A stretch of 64,000 nt of DNA from Desmodesmus armatus (Eukaryota; Chlorophyta; Chlorophyceae; Sphaeropleales; Scenedesmaceae): assembly GCA_007449985.2 (NCBI GenBank), contig VIIQ02000703.1, positions 124,001 to 188,000 of the forward strand, in the 5' to 3' direction. A model generated the notes under the pieces. That model was not told where the DNA came from, searched no databases, and saw only the letters and a list, made by a program, of their open reading frames with translations. Positions 12,622 to 24,454 of this stretch are shown here, one piece after another. How positions within the stretch are numbered: the first letter of the stretch is position 1; each line of letters starts with the position of its first letter. The translations under genes were made by a program, and so were the position numbers.

Positions 12622-14344
12622 ATGCCTTTCTTGTCGAAGGCCCTGGGAGCCCATCCAGCTGATGCCTTGAAACCAGAGCTCCTGGGCAGCATAAGGATTG
12701 CTGTTGTTGGTGAGCCTTCAGTGGGAAAGACAGCTCTGACGGAGGTGAGCAGAGGCACTGCTGCTTGTGCCATGTCTGATATTCTTTCTGCACGCCCTTG
12801 GAACAGCAGCTGTGCGAGGTGTTGCTAGACTGACAGGACACAATCTAGGCACCTGTTGCGGAAAGCTGGTTGCTACCTCTACTCGCATCATATATGGTCA
12901 GAGCGCAGTGCACACTATCATGCGTACGAGCAAAGCAGCACCTCACTGCTGCTGATGGCCTTTGAGCATATGCTGCCACACCAGTTGCTGCACCCTACTA
13001 CTGCTTGCTGTCTGGAGCCCATGTCCCGTGCTGCCCCCCCCCCCCCTCCCCCGCTGTAATGCCATGATGTCCTGCAGTTCATCGCGTCAGGACTGCCAGC
13101 TAGGGGAACTACCCGCTCAACAGCAGGGTGCCATATCCACGTCAAGCTGTTGGATAACACAGCAGGCGCTCCTTGCAGCCCCCACCACGGCCCGCCGCAG
13201 CAGCTGCAGGCCAGCAGCAGCGGCAGCAGCTTCACGCTGAACTTCACGCAACAGGACAGCAAGCAGCAGAGTTCCATACCGGCGCAGCAGAAGTTCTTTG
13301 TCGAACTCTGGGACGTCAGCGGCCAGCCAAAGTACAGCCAGCTGCGCTCCGTTTTCTTCAAGCAGTTGAATGGCGTCATATTGGTATATGACGTCACTAA
13401 CAAAGCCAGCCTCAGCAAGCTGCAGAAGTGGGCAGCAGAGGTCGCGCATGAGGGCTCCTTTGTGGCACCTCTTGCAGACGAGCTCGCCGCTCGCAACGTG
13501 GGCGGGCTGCCAGTGCCAGTGCTGGTGGTTGGCAACAAATCGGACCGGCGAGGGTTTAGCAGCCATATGGGAGGTCAGGCGGCAGCACTTAACCTCAGCA
13601 GCTTCCTCAACAGGGCCTGCACACAGGTGCGTGTTGACATATCGTATACATGCGGGTGATGTAAAGTACAAGGCATGCCAGGTGTGCTGATGCATGGCTT
13701 GCAACCAGCGCTTGGAGATGTCCAGACGCACTCACATGCAGCATGGCGTGACTGTTACTTTGGGATGCTTTCAAGTTGGTGGTTACACTCGTCACGTTGC
13801 TATGCAGTGATGCGCTGTTAGCAACGTGGTAACCCATTCTGGGTCGTGGCTCTTGGTTGCTTCAACACGCATCCTCATTGCTTGTCCGCCGACGTTCATG
13901 CCTTGCTCATCTGTTCTGCAGGCGTTGTTAGGACCCTCTGCCTGCAGCAGCTGGTGGCCGTGGCGGCTGCTGCACAGAATCACAGGTCTCGGCGGGCCCC
14001 GCCGGCCGCCCTCAGAGTCTAGCATGGCTGCTGCTGCTGTGGAGGCTGGCCTAGAGACGCACTTACTGGGCCTCACTACCTCAGCAGCGGCTGGGGACAT
14101 AGACTGGGAGCGGCTGAATGGGTTTTTTAGGACGCTTTGGGAGAGGCGGTACCAGCCGGCGACGGCGGGGGTGGTCAGCGGGTGGGGGGTGGGGCAGCAG
14201 CAGCTGGGGGGGTTCACAGGGCACCCGTCGCTGGTGCTTGGGGTGCCTGCGGATGGTGCTGCTGCTGCGGTTGCGCTCTCGGGGATGGGTGGAGCGTCGG
14301 GCATCGGCAGCGATGCGAGGTTGGACGATCCTGACTGGGTGTAA
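12622..14344 (+). CDS. LIP1/RABL3-like small GTPase
   Basis: Three exons (12622-12744, 13078-13626, 13922-14344), in phase, 364 residues. The G-box motifs are clear: P-loop GEPSVGKTAL near residue 30, switch II WDVSGQPKY, and guanine-specificity motif NKSD. The stretch from FFVELWDVSG through INGV/LNGVI-type and LQKWAAEVA sequence, and the following GLPVPVLVVGNK, match the plant LIP1 (LIGHT INSENSITIVE PERIOD1) / RABL3 branch rather than vesicle-traffic Rabs. In plants LIP1 modulates the circadian clock and salt stress; in animals RABL3 has other roles. There is no C-terminal prenylation CAAX, as expected for this branch. The C-terminal third is low-complexity apart from an FFRTLWERRY segment. 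A Ser/Gln-rich insert (SSSGSSFTLN region) lies between P-loop and switch II. Exact function here is inferred. Confidence 0.85.
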
Positions 14345-15718
14345 CTTTATGTGTGTGATGATGTATATGTTGGGCTGGCCGTGCCGCTGGCCGATGTTTT
14401 GTCTGTTGTGGATTCTGTTCTGTCCTGACTGGGTGTGGGCTGATTGTGCAGTTGACAATGACCATGACGGCTTCTGACCACAATTGATGGCTCTGTGTGT
14501 TGTGAGTTTGGCTGCGTGGCTGTTGCCAGGCAGTGTCTTGGACTGCAGGATTGCAATTGCTTTATCTAGCTTTGCTGGTGTTTGTGTCTAGCTTTGTCTG
14601 GCGCCCTTGTCTGCCGCGCAGTGCGCGGACATGTCAAGCTTTCTGTACCGGTTTCTGCAGGCGCAAGGTTGTTGCGCTTTGCATGTGCAGTGCCGCAGCA
14701 TGCTGTTGCTACTGCCTCAGCACTCATGCGATGTTCGTACCATGGCATGCTGAAGTGTTGATGTTTGGACGCCCTGCATGCTGAGGTGGCTGCCACATCA
14801 GCCTTGGTTGGCAGCTTTTCAGGCAGCATTGCCGCAACACCTGCTGGCATGTGCTGCTAGTATGCTGAGCAGCAGCAGCAGCGAGCAGCAGCAGCGAGCA
14901 GCAGCAGCGAGCAGCGGCAGCACACAGCAGCGTCATGTGATGCCAGCACATGACGCCCAGTCATGACATCATGGTGCTTACTTTGCTGGCACGTGCGACC
15001 GTCAGCATGATCCGCAGCCCCTGTGCCCCTAGGACAAAATGACAGTCAGCATGGTGTGAGCATCGCTGCTGCATACCTGCGTTGGCGCAAGGCTTGCACT
15101 GGTTGTGCCTCTTCAGCTTTTGCAGGTGGAGCTTTGGTTTTGCTGACTTTGCATGGCACCAGGCCACAGTCAGCTTCGCAAGCCTTGTGACACTGTGCCT
15201 GTGCGCCGTGGACACAAGCAAGCATCCGAGGCTCTTTATGACTGCTTTTGACAGTGTGTTGAAGATGGCGGCGTGGTCACTGATGTAATGTGCATCTGGG
15301 GCACCATGTTCGGCCCCCACGTGCAGCTGCTGCATCTTTGACTCCTGCCAGGCGTGATTGAGGCGTGTAACCACTGTGGTGTGCTTTGCTTCTGCATCTT
15401 GCAGCTGGTGGTGCAACTTTTGTGAGTTTGCGGGTGCTGGCGAGATATGATTTCAGGACGTCGGGTGCCAGCAGCCAATAGCAAGGGAACCAGCCTTGCA
15501 CATGGACAGCTGCGCCTCACACACTCGACTAGCGGCCCACCTCAAGCCGCTTTTTGCACAATGATCACATGATGAATCAATCTGAAGCTGGGCCCTGGCC
15601 GGTGCGGTATGGTTTTGAGCGGGAGTGACGCAGAGAACAATCGAGACACAACCGGGCACAACGACCATGAAGAGCCGGCAGCAGCCTGGATCATGCGAAT
15701 TGATTTGTGGGGAAGGTG
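14345..15718. other. Intergenic, LIP1-like gene to PDI gene
   Basis: About 1.4 kb between same-strand genes. It contains an (AGC)n-rich simple repeat at about 14870-14930 made of a 15-base GCAGCAGCAGCGAGC-type unit. I see no convincing gene; the frames here are short and not conserved with anything I know. Confidence 0.4.
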
Positions 15719-18700
15719 ATGCGACGCTTGAAGGTTACAATGACCTCCAAAGCAGTTTTTCAGTTGTGTTTGGCCTTCGTCTGCCTCGCCCAGCTGCGAA
15801 GCGCAGCAGCCTTCTATCAGGGCACCGATGTTGTCACTCTCACAGCCAGCAACTTTGACTCCAAGGTCAAGTCTGGAGGCGTCTGGTTGGTGGAGGTAAG
15901 TAAACGGTAGATCAGCAGTGTGGACACCCTGTCTCAGCACAAACACGTGCCTCCCATGGGTGCGTCCACCTACACAGTACCTGTACGGCATCCCAATACC
16001 AATAGAAACAGCATAGCAGCAAAGGAAGAGTGGGTCCAGCAACAGCACCAGCACAGCCTGCACATGGGCCAGGCATCTGCACAGCAGCTGCATAGTGCTG
16101 AGCCTGCATGCTCCCCTGGCCTGCCCATGAGACCTTTGTCCAGGCATGGTGCCACCACAAGCAGCAGCCACGGCTTGTGACTCTCCTCTCCTGTCTGCTG
16201 CACCTGAGCGCAGTTCTACGCACCGTGGTGTGGGCATTGCCAAGCACTGAAACCAGCGTGGCAGCAAGCAGCAACAGCCCTGAAAGGTGGGTCAGGAGGC
16301 TCGCTGAACTTCACCATCGTCTGGCCTTAGAATACAGTGTTTGTGTTACACGTGCTGGCATTTCCCTCATCCACCCACCCCATTCTACAGCGGTGGGGTA
16401 CTGGTTGGATGTATGCCATATGAGCCTTGTTTGGCTCCTGAAAGGGCGCTCAGGCGAGGCCCTGATGCAGTGACGTAGTAGTAGGCAGAGTAGCAGTGGT
16501 AGTATCGTTCACGCATGTCATTGCAGACATGGCGTCAGTGCTGGCAAGTCTGGGACTCCTGGGGTGTGTCATGCTATCATGTGTGTTCCATAGCTAGACA
16601 CTAGCAGCAGAGCCCGTTGCAGGGGTACAGCGAGGGGACTGCCTGTCAAACAGACACTGCTAACACAAGGTGTGCAGATGTTTGTCTTCGCTGATGTGAT
16701 GTGCTGACCTGCTTTGATGTGCGGACCGCTGCTGCATGCTGCAGGCATCGTCAATGTGGCAGCGGTGGACTGTGATGAACACAAGTCCATCGCAGGCGAG
16801 CATGGCGTGCAGGTGAGCAGTCCTGCAGCTGGTTTGTGCTGACCAGCATAGGGCGGCAGTCCTGCTGCTCCTTAGTGCTGACCAGCATGGGACAGCGCCC
16901 AGCTGCAGTGTGCTTTGCACAACTCCACTTACTGAAACAACAGTGCGAGCTGTTCTGCAGCTGCTCACATATGGGTGCATCAAAGCAGCACGACAGTCCT
17001 GCTACTCTTTTGTGCTGATCAGCATGTGACAGTGTCCAGCTGCAGTGTGGGTGACACACCCCCACGCACTAAAACAAAACTGCGAGCTGTTGTGCAGCAG
17101 CTGCTGACACAAATCAAACATCTAAAAAGCATATTGGCGGCTGGTGCCGCAGGCACACCTGCACGCAACAACCTGTCATTCTGTCACACTGAATGTCGGT
17201 TGGTTGTTTACAACTGACACACCGCTGTGTTGGGTGTTGTGCTGTTGTTGCTGTGTCCTCTTTCCAGGGCTTCCCCACAATCAAGTTTTTCTATGTGTCC
17301 AATGGCAAGATCAAGTCCAGCGCTTACAACGGTGGCAGGTCTGCCAAGGAGTTGGTCACCTTTGCTCTTGACAAGGTGGGCACTCTCTCAGCACCACGCA
17401 GCAGCAGCATGCAGCAGCAACAAGATGCAGCAGCAGCATGCTGCAGCAATAAGCTGCACCAGCAGCAGCATGCAGCAGCAATAAGATGCAGCAGGAGCCG
17501 CAAGCAGCAGCATGCACCAGCAGCATCATCATGCAGCACCAGCAGCAGGGAGTGCTCAATGCCGTTGCGGCCATGAGGAGACATCATCGTATACGGCGTA
17601 ACCTGCAGGGACTAGCTGCAGCAGCACTGCTGCAACAGCTGCATTGTGTAGCTTGCAACCTGCACGCGTCGTCTGCATTGGAAAGGGCTGCTGCCGACAG
17701 TGGTGTCCTGCACGCTGCGCTGTGTCGTGCTGTGTGTCAGGCACGCGCCTTTGCTTTCAAGCAGCTGGGTGAGAAGCCCCCTCCAAGCGGCAGCAGCGGC
17801 GGTCAGGCCGGCGGCAGCGGCAGCTGCGGTGGTGGCGGCGGCGGCGGTGCTGGCGCAGGTGAGGACTCATGGCCTTTTTTCCTTCAAATGTGTTTTTGTA
17901 TGTTCTTCCTGTCACCATATTATTGCACCAGGATCATTGCGGGTCATGGAATGCGTTGTTACGCGGAAATGGCAGCACTAGAGTCTTACCCACTGTAGGC
18001 CGGCGGCAGCGACAGCTGCGGCGGCGGCAACGGTGCAAGCGCACGTGAGGATCTGGGAACATCCTTGATGCACACATGAAAGCAAGTCCTGGCAGCAAGC
18101 CTATCTGGGGCACTCCACAGTCGGGACTGTAAGCAGTTGCTGCTGCTGCTGCTTTGTGTGTATCGTGGGTGGTGCAGGGTCTGGTGGTGAGGGCGAGGCT
18201 TTCTACAAGGGTACTGGCGTCGTTGCCCTGACGTACTGCATACAGTAATTGATTTTCAATGATAACGGTTGTGACAAGGGGGTGGACCCTCTGCTTGGCC
18301 ACACACACAACAGTTGGGAGGCTGTCGGGAGCCCGTGGCCAACCACTCTTTTGCTGCTGCTGCTGCTGCTGCTGTATTGCTCATCTGGCGCAGGGTCTGG
18401 TGGTGAGGGAGAGTCCTTCTACAAGGGCACTGACGTCACCAACACGACTTACTGAATACTGCCGTTTTCCCACCTACTGCTATGACAATAGGGGAGGACC
18501 CCTACCGCCTAGCCGCACACACAGCAGTTGTAAGGTTGTCAGGAGTCTGAGGCTAACTGCCTTTCTTCTTCTGCTGCCGCTGCTGACCCTGTGTGGTGCA
18601 GGGTCTAATGGTGAGGGTGATGCCTTCTACAAGGGCACTGATGTTGTCACACTGACAGACGGCAACTTCCAGGAGGAGGTCATGGACAGCGACAACATCT

Positions 18701-21700
18701 GGTTCATCGAGGTAAGAATCGAGGCATTTGCACCCTGGGGGTTTGAAGTCGGGTTTGTGGTTCTGTCACAAGCGAACAAGCTTTCATACTGGCAGTATTC
18801 CACAAGCTGTCTGTGCTGCCGTCACGCAGCCTGCACCGGGCATGCATTTGATGTTTTGTTAGATGGTGGGTGTCTGGAGCTTGCTGTACAGGCGGGGTGC
18901 ATGTGTGTGCCTCTACTGCTGGTGACGCCGCTGTGGTGTTTTCGTGTTGCTGCTGCAGTTCTATGCTCCCTGGTGCGGCCACTGCAAGGCTCTCAAGCCT
19001 GCTTGGACTGATGCTGCCACTCAGATGCAGGGCAAGGTATGTGGGCGGGCCAGTTGTTGTGTAGGTGCATGCCCTATCACCATTGGAGGCCTTTGACGTG
19101 TTGCTGGTTGTACCAAGACTAGTCAAGACCATCTGCATGGGTTTGACAAGCGCCTCATGCATACTGTACTGCCACCCGCAGGTCAAGTTCGGTGCCGTAG
19201 ACTGCACACCACCAGTCCACATGCTGTCAGTACCAGGCACACCAAAAGCCAGTTGCTTGACGCCTTACACATGCTGTTTCATGCTGCCCCGCAGGTCAAG
19301 TTTGGTGCCGTTGACTGCACTGTCCACCAGTCCACTTGTGGTCAGTACCAGGTCCGTGGCTACCCCACCATCAAGGTGTTTGGCAGCAACAAAGACTCCC
19401 CAAGCGAGTACCAGGGCGGACGTGACTCTGGCAGCATTGTGGCTGAGGCAAACAAGGCCTGGGCCACAAACGCAAAGCCTCGGGCGGTGAGTCATGGCCA
19501 TTCGCCCCTTCCCTGCCCCCCCCCCCCCCCCCCCCTCCTGCGTTGTTGTGCAGCATTGTGGCAGAGGCAAATAAGGCATGGGCCACAAGCACAAAGCCCC
19601 CGGATGTGGAGTGCCCGGGCACTAACGACCCTGGGTGGCCAAGTTACCCCCCTTGCCTCCTTGCCTCGTTTATAAGCTTGAGGTGCCCCCCCCCCTCCCC
19701 CCGCCGCCGCCTTTTCCAGGTCAGTGAGGTAAACAACCAATTCGTAATGAATGTTGAGTGCCTGGGCACCAGCAACTCGGATGGGCACTTCATGCTGGCA
19801 AAATATGAAACCCGGTAGCTTTCGTTGCTTGTGCTTTGACACCTGGCTGCTGCCACTGTTGCTGCTAACACCGCAGGTTCGTGAGCTGAACGACCAAGCA
19901 GTGATGGATGTTGAGTGCCTGGGCACCAACCACCCCGGGCTAGAGAAGGCTCAGCCCGCCCAGCTGTGTTTCATTGCCTTTCTGCCTGACATCCTGGACA
20001 GCAAGGCTGAGGGGCGCACCGCATACATCGACGCACTCAAGGGATTGGCAGCAGACTACAAGGACAGGTGAGGGTGTGTCACTGGGGAGGCGGGGGGGCT
20101 CTATGCTGCGTTAGCTGGGGGGCTGGGCCGGGGGGGGGGGGGGGGCAGGCTTGATAGCCCTCGGCCGACTACAAGATCAGGTGAAATGGGATTGGTAAGT
20201 GTGTCAGTTGCTTCATTGCCTTCCTACCTGACATCCTGGACAGCAAGGCGGAGGGGCGCAACGCTTACATTGACGCACTCAAGGGACTGGCAGCAGATCA
20301 CAAGGACAGGTGGGACACATGCCACATGCAATCATGGGGAGGCGGTTACAAATGGATGTTGAACAGCTGGGCCCTTCCCTCCACAGTGTTGGGGTCGGCA
20401 AGTGCATGCTTGGGTGTTGGGCAAGCGACAGCTGAGATGTCGTGTTCCCAACTATGCCTTGCCCTCACATGTTGGCACACTTGGATCAACTACTTGTGCA
20501 TGCCCAAAGGACTGGTCGTGTCCATATGCATTGCTGTCTATCTTACTGTACTGTACTGCATTGTACTGTGTCTGCACTGTACTGTATCTGCATTCCTGCA
20601 GGAACTGGTCGTACCTGTGGGCTGAGGGTGGCAAGCAGAAGATCCACAGGAACTGTCCAAGATTTGCACTAAATCATATTGCATTGTTTCCCAATGTATT
20701 GCATTGTACTGTTTGCCCACAGGAACTGGTCATACATGTGGGCTGAGGGTGGCAAGCAGAAGGCCCTTGAGGAGTCCCTGGGTGTCGGAGGCTTTGGTTA
20801 CCCTGCCATGGTGGCAGTCAAGCCTGCGGACCTCAAGTACTCCACAATGAGGAGGTGAGAATACTACTTTTGTACTAGTAGTACAATACTGTTGAATCAG
20901 TTTTGATACTACTTGGCTGGATCAGGGCTTGTGCCTGATCACCCTGTTGCCCGATACAAAGCGTGCAGGGTTGTGATGGGTCAGCGGATGCACAGGGTGC
21001 TCACAAGGAATATATTGAGAGGGGCAGGTATCCACGCTTCACTACCCATGCTGTGCTGTGCTGTGATCTCCTCAAGGTGCGCTCACGTGACGTCACCTTC
21101 GCTACTTGGTGTATACGGTCCTTCTTGTTCGTATTTTCCTTGTGTAAGTAGGGTAAACAAGAAATACCATGTACACCATATAGCGAAGGTGGTCATATGT
21201 GCTCATCCTGAGAGACACCGTCTTAGATTACGGTGCAGGGAGGTGGTTTTGGCAAGGTGGTGCAGTGGTGTCTGTATGGGTAAAAATCGGCTCTTGACGT
21301 CCTTGTCAAGGGCAAATCACGGTGCCACTTTCTCCCACTGCGCAGCATCATTATGACCACCTTTGCATCATGGTGCATACTGTTATAGGTGTGGGCCAGG
21401 GCTCTTCAGGCAGTTTTGGCTTTGACGGTGCCAAACCGTGGAATGTTTGGACTTCACGCTCATCAAAACCGTCAAGTAAACAAATTTGGCTGTTTTCGCC
21501 CGATTGTGACGGTTTCGCAACGTGGGCTCGGGCTAATTTGACGGTCTGAAAACCGTCACACCGTCAAATCTCACGTTCCTGAAGAGCCCTGGTGTGGGCG
21601 GCGGGAAGGCAATTGAATGGCAATTTGAAAGTGGCAATCTCAGAACTGTGTTTGCCTGTTTGTCCCCTCTTCATGTTGCCGTGCTGTGCAGTGCGATTGC

Positions 21701-22007
21701 TGCTTCAGCGCTGTAGGAGTTGGTGTGCAACCTGTGCTACGAGCCATAGCACGCCATACTATTTCAAGACGAACCTTTGCCTGTATGTTCGTTCTTCCTG
21801 CTGCTGTGCAGTGCTTTCGCTGCCTCTGCTCTGAAGGAGTTTGTGCGGAACCTGCGCTACGAGCCTGTTCAGCCCGTGACTGATGGCAAGCTGGGAGAGG
21901 TGGAAACTTTGGAGCCATGGGACGGCCAGGATGCTGCTGTGGAAATGGAGGACGAGTTCAGCTTGGATGACATAATGGGCAGCGACGATGACAAATCGGA
22001 GCTCTAG
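15719..22007 (+). CDS. Protein disulfide isomerase, P5/PDIA6 type
   Basis: Exons: 15719-15895, 16214-16286, 16745-16812, 17268-17375, 17741-17858, 18602-18711, 18959-19036, 19295-19486, 19877-20067, 20723-20854, 21812-22007; phases agree, 480 residues. There is an N-terminal signal peptide (hydrophobic stretch ending LRSAAAF). Two thioredoxin domains follow, each with active site WCGHC (about residues 64-68 and 223-227) and GFPTIK / GYPTIK cis-Pro segments. A Gly-rich linker and the P5-type C-terminal b domain ([19 protein letters not shown]) complete it. The protein ends DDDKSEL, a KDEL-like ER retrieval signal. It should catalyse disulfide formation and isomerisation in the ER lumen. The ATG at 15719 is chosen; the ATG at 15740 would also leave a good signal peptide. 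Introns carry many exon-edge copies and two transposon-like inserts. Confidence 0.93.
17990..18601 (+). repeat. Tandem copies of PDI exon 5 end / exon 6 start
   Basis: The Gly-rich end of exon 5 recurs at about 18000-18046 with donor GTGAGG. The start of exon 6 (acceptor GGTGCAG or similar, then G-S-x-G-E-G-x-x-FYKGTD) occurs at about 18178 and 18394 in decayed form, then intact at 18602. The copies stop matching after the VVALT / VTNT codons. The period is about 210 bp. Confidence 0.9.
19170..19294 (+). repeat. Decayed upstream copy of PDI exon 8 start
   Basis: CCCGCAG acceptor plus VKFGAVDCT codons at 19182, about 113 bp before the functional exon start at 19295. The copy diverges after the PPVHM codons, where the functional exon has [10 protein letters not shown]. 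Confidence 0.85.
19545..19876 (+). repeat. Copies of PDI exon 8 end and exon 9 start
   Basis: [12 protein letters not shown] codons from the end of exon 8 recur at about 19551-19600, followed by a VECPGTN trace of exon 9. A second trace, [17 protein letters not shown], lies at about 19722-19772. The functional exon 9 starts at 19877 with [18 protein letters not shown]-rich tracts flank the copies. Confidence 0.85.
20210..20722 (+). repeat. Copies of PDI exon 9 end and exon 10 start
   Basis: The end of exon 9 ([12 protein letters not shown] through LAADHKDR with donor GTGGGA) recurs at about 20226-20310. The start of exon 10 (acceptor CTGCAG, then [13 protein letters not shown]) recurs at 20603-20645, about 120 bp before the functional exon at 20723. 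GTACT-rich sequence lies between them. Confidence 0.88.
21088..21195. repeat. Hairpin-forming inverted repeat in PDI intron 10
   Basis: CACCTTCGCTA at 21094-21104 pairs with TAGCGAAGGTG at 21181-21191. The stem extends inward through TGGTGTA / TACACCA and a TTCTTGTT / AACAAGAA block, and outward through TGAC / GTCA. The element is about 100 bp and almost all of it can pair with a short loop. It could be a small MITE relic or a small-RNA precursor. Confidence 0.75.
21389..21599. mobile_element. Non-autonomous hAT-type MITE
   Basis: A 195-bp element (21397-21591) with perfect 14-bp terminal inverted repeats, CAGGGCTCTTCAGG and CCTGAAGAGCCCTG. It is flanked by a perfect 8-bp direct repeat GTGTGGGC (21389-21396 and 21592-21599). 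An 8-bp target duplication and a CAGGG terminus are hallmarks of hAT transposons. The interior is built of TTTGACGGT / AAACCGTC subterminal repeats, as often seen for transposase binding sites. It encodes nothing. It sits in intron 10 of the PDI gene. Confidence 0.9.
21685..21765 (+). repeat. Decayed upstream copy of PDI exon 11 start
   Basis: The TGTGCAG acceptor and [19 protein letters not shown] codons of the last exon recur at 21691-21750. An in-frame TAG after SAL and several substitutions mark this copy as dead. The functional exon starts at 21812, about 121 bp later. Confidence 0.88.
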
Positions 22008-24052
22008 AGCGGCGGTTTTGAGTGGTTGGGGTTCAGGGTGTGGTGATTCTGACCATGAACCCTGAAGCACATGGGGTTTGTGGGAGATGGCAAGTGAACC
22101 TGCTGTCAAGGCTGTGTCTGTGCATGGCCGGGGGTTGTTGAGAGGTGTGACATGCGGGGCCGTGATAAGAGTGAGGATGGGTGTGCATAGTGTGAGAAGG
22201 TGGCGGTTGTTGCACCCGCTGACGTCACACAAAAGCTGTGATGTGTGGGTGCTTTGAGTGGATGGTTGCAGCACTGCACTGCATTTTGATTTGCTGTATT
22301 GTGGTGCTGTTTGGTTCGGACAAGGCTGGGTGCTGGCGTGTGTAGCGATACGGCAAGTGTGGATTGGTTTCACATTGGCTGGGTTGCATGAAAGGGTTCA
22401 CTTTTTGACAGGGTGACGTTCAGTGTATGCCCCAACAGCTCTGGAAGTCACACATAATCTAGAGCACTACAACACAATGCCAGCGTATGCCAAGCGAGAA
22501 GTGACTACAGTTACTAAGTGCAATTACTGCAATGGCGTAGTTTCTGCAAATGGCACTGCAGTGCTGCCATGATCCAGTGGTGTAGTACACATGCTGCAGT
22601 CTCAAGCACTGACTGCAGCATCTTGCCAATCGTACACGCATCGCGCTGAAAAACCACCTGAGATAAGTGCAGCAGCTGTCATCAGGGGACACAGCCTGCA
22701 CAACGCTCATTGCTTTTGACCACTGGCAGTGACTGGCTATGCAGGCAGCACTGCTGCATCCTTATCCTCCAACTGAAGGACCCCCCCTGCAGGGGGGCGT
22801 GTGGTGCTGTGCCTGCGTTTGCCAACAGTGTGGCTGGAGGAATTGACTGCATGACGTATAGGCTACAATCCTAGACAGTTGAGTGTCTCAGCATCGTGGT
22901 AACCATGGTCTTGGCTGGGCCTGGTCCCCAACAGACCACGATGTTTGGCTGTTGCCTTCATGTACGCATGTACACGTTCAACCTTCTGGCGTTGTTCTGC
23001 GGCGCCATCTGTGCTGACTTCAGCGTTACACATACACCACTGTACAGGTGTGACTGTCCACTCCCCAAACTAAAAACGCAACCACCATCATTATGTGAAG
23101 ACAGGCTGCCAGCTCCGGCCAGACAAAAACCGACACATGCACTGCATGTGCTGCCGTGTTCAGCAGTCATACCCAGTTGAAGCTGTCACCGTGATGAGCA
23201 TCATGAGCAGGCTGTCACAGGTTGTAACACGTGTTGTCACAGTTGTGCAAGAACTGTTGCGCTACTGTGCCTCAACATCAGCTGAGAGTGACATTAGGCC
23301 CTAGTGCCTGAGTGTTGTTGGTGCTGAAGTGCAAAGCAATGCCACCAGCACACCGTTTCACCAGGCAGGCACTGATGCCACTTGCACAATCTGACATTGG
23401 CCAATCACCCCCAGGTCGCCAACATGCGGCACAGCTTGTTAGTGCTGGGCAGTTGCTGAGGACAAAACGTCAGCAGCAGCTGTGGTGTCATGCCGTAGTG
23501 TGTCACAGCAGTACCAGAGCACACCCTACACCCTGCAACAAACAGCAGTGAGATATGCGCACGACCGCCCACAGGCTGCGCTCCTTTACACTAGCACCCA
23601 TCTAGTCCATCCATCATCCACACCCAATACCCCCATACCTTTATACATCAAACCAGTCTATGCAGCCAATGTACAACTGACAAAAAGCACCCAAGTCGCC
23701 CTCAACTGTGCAACCAATACCAAACATGAAATGCCACAGGGGCACCACCATCGACCCCGATCAGCCAAGCGAAGCGCAGTGGGGCCAGGCATGCCATGCG
23801 CTTCTAGGGCAGAAGTTGCACTCCAGACATCCTGCGACCTCGAAAAACAGACAGGCTGGACAGCAAGAAGCAACAGCACGCAGCCTGACAGCACAAACCA
23901 ACAAACACACGCAAAGTCTGCTTTGGCAGAGCCCATCACCTGCCATAGCTCTGCCTGCGCAGCGGCTACAGCCTCGCCCTTGCCTGCTACAGCTCAACCT
24001 TGCCAGCTACGACCATTAATAACGCCATGACAAAACCACCACTGCAGGCGCC
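22008..24052. other. Convergent intergenic region, no gene recognised
   Basis: About 2 kb between the stops of two convergent genes, so it contains two 3' untranslated regions. The open frames are short and show no family resemblance. I see no RNA gene and no repeat with clear ends. Confidence 0.4.
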
Positions 24053-24413
24053 TCAAGGCCCCATCGGCGGCGTAGCGTCCCCACAGTAATGCACCACGAT
24101 GAACTCCGCCCCAGGCACCAGCTCCCGCACCTGCCCCACATTGCTGTACTTAGCCGGCATCAGCCCCGACACCTCAGCATGCCTGGTAGCCTCATGCAGG
24201 GGGTAGCACCTGGCAGGCACAGCCACCACGTCCCCATAGTCCACAAAGGCCCCAGAAGCTGCTAGCTGCTCCAGCAGGACAGGGGAGTTGGGGATGTAGA
24301 TGGGGACACCGGCGGGTAGGTTGCCGCGGCGGACGAGCTCGGGGATGTAGTCCAGGAAAAGTTGGGCCTTGTAGATATCACCAGCATAGCCGGACGGCAT
24401 CCTGCGAGTTGGG

Positions 24414-24454
<41 letters not shown>

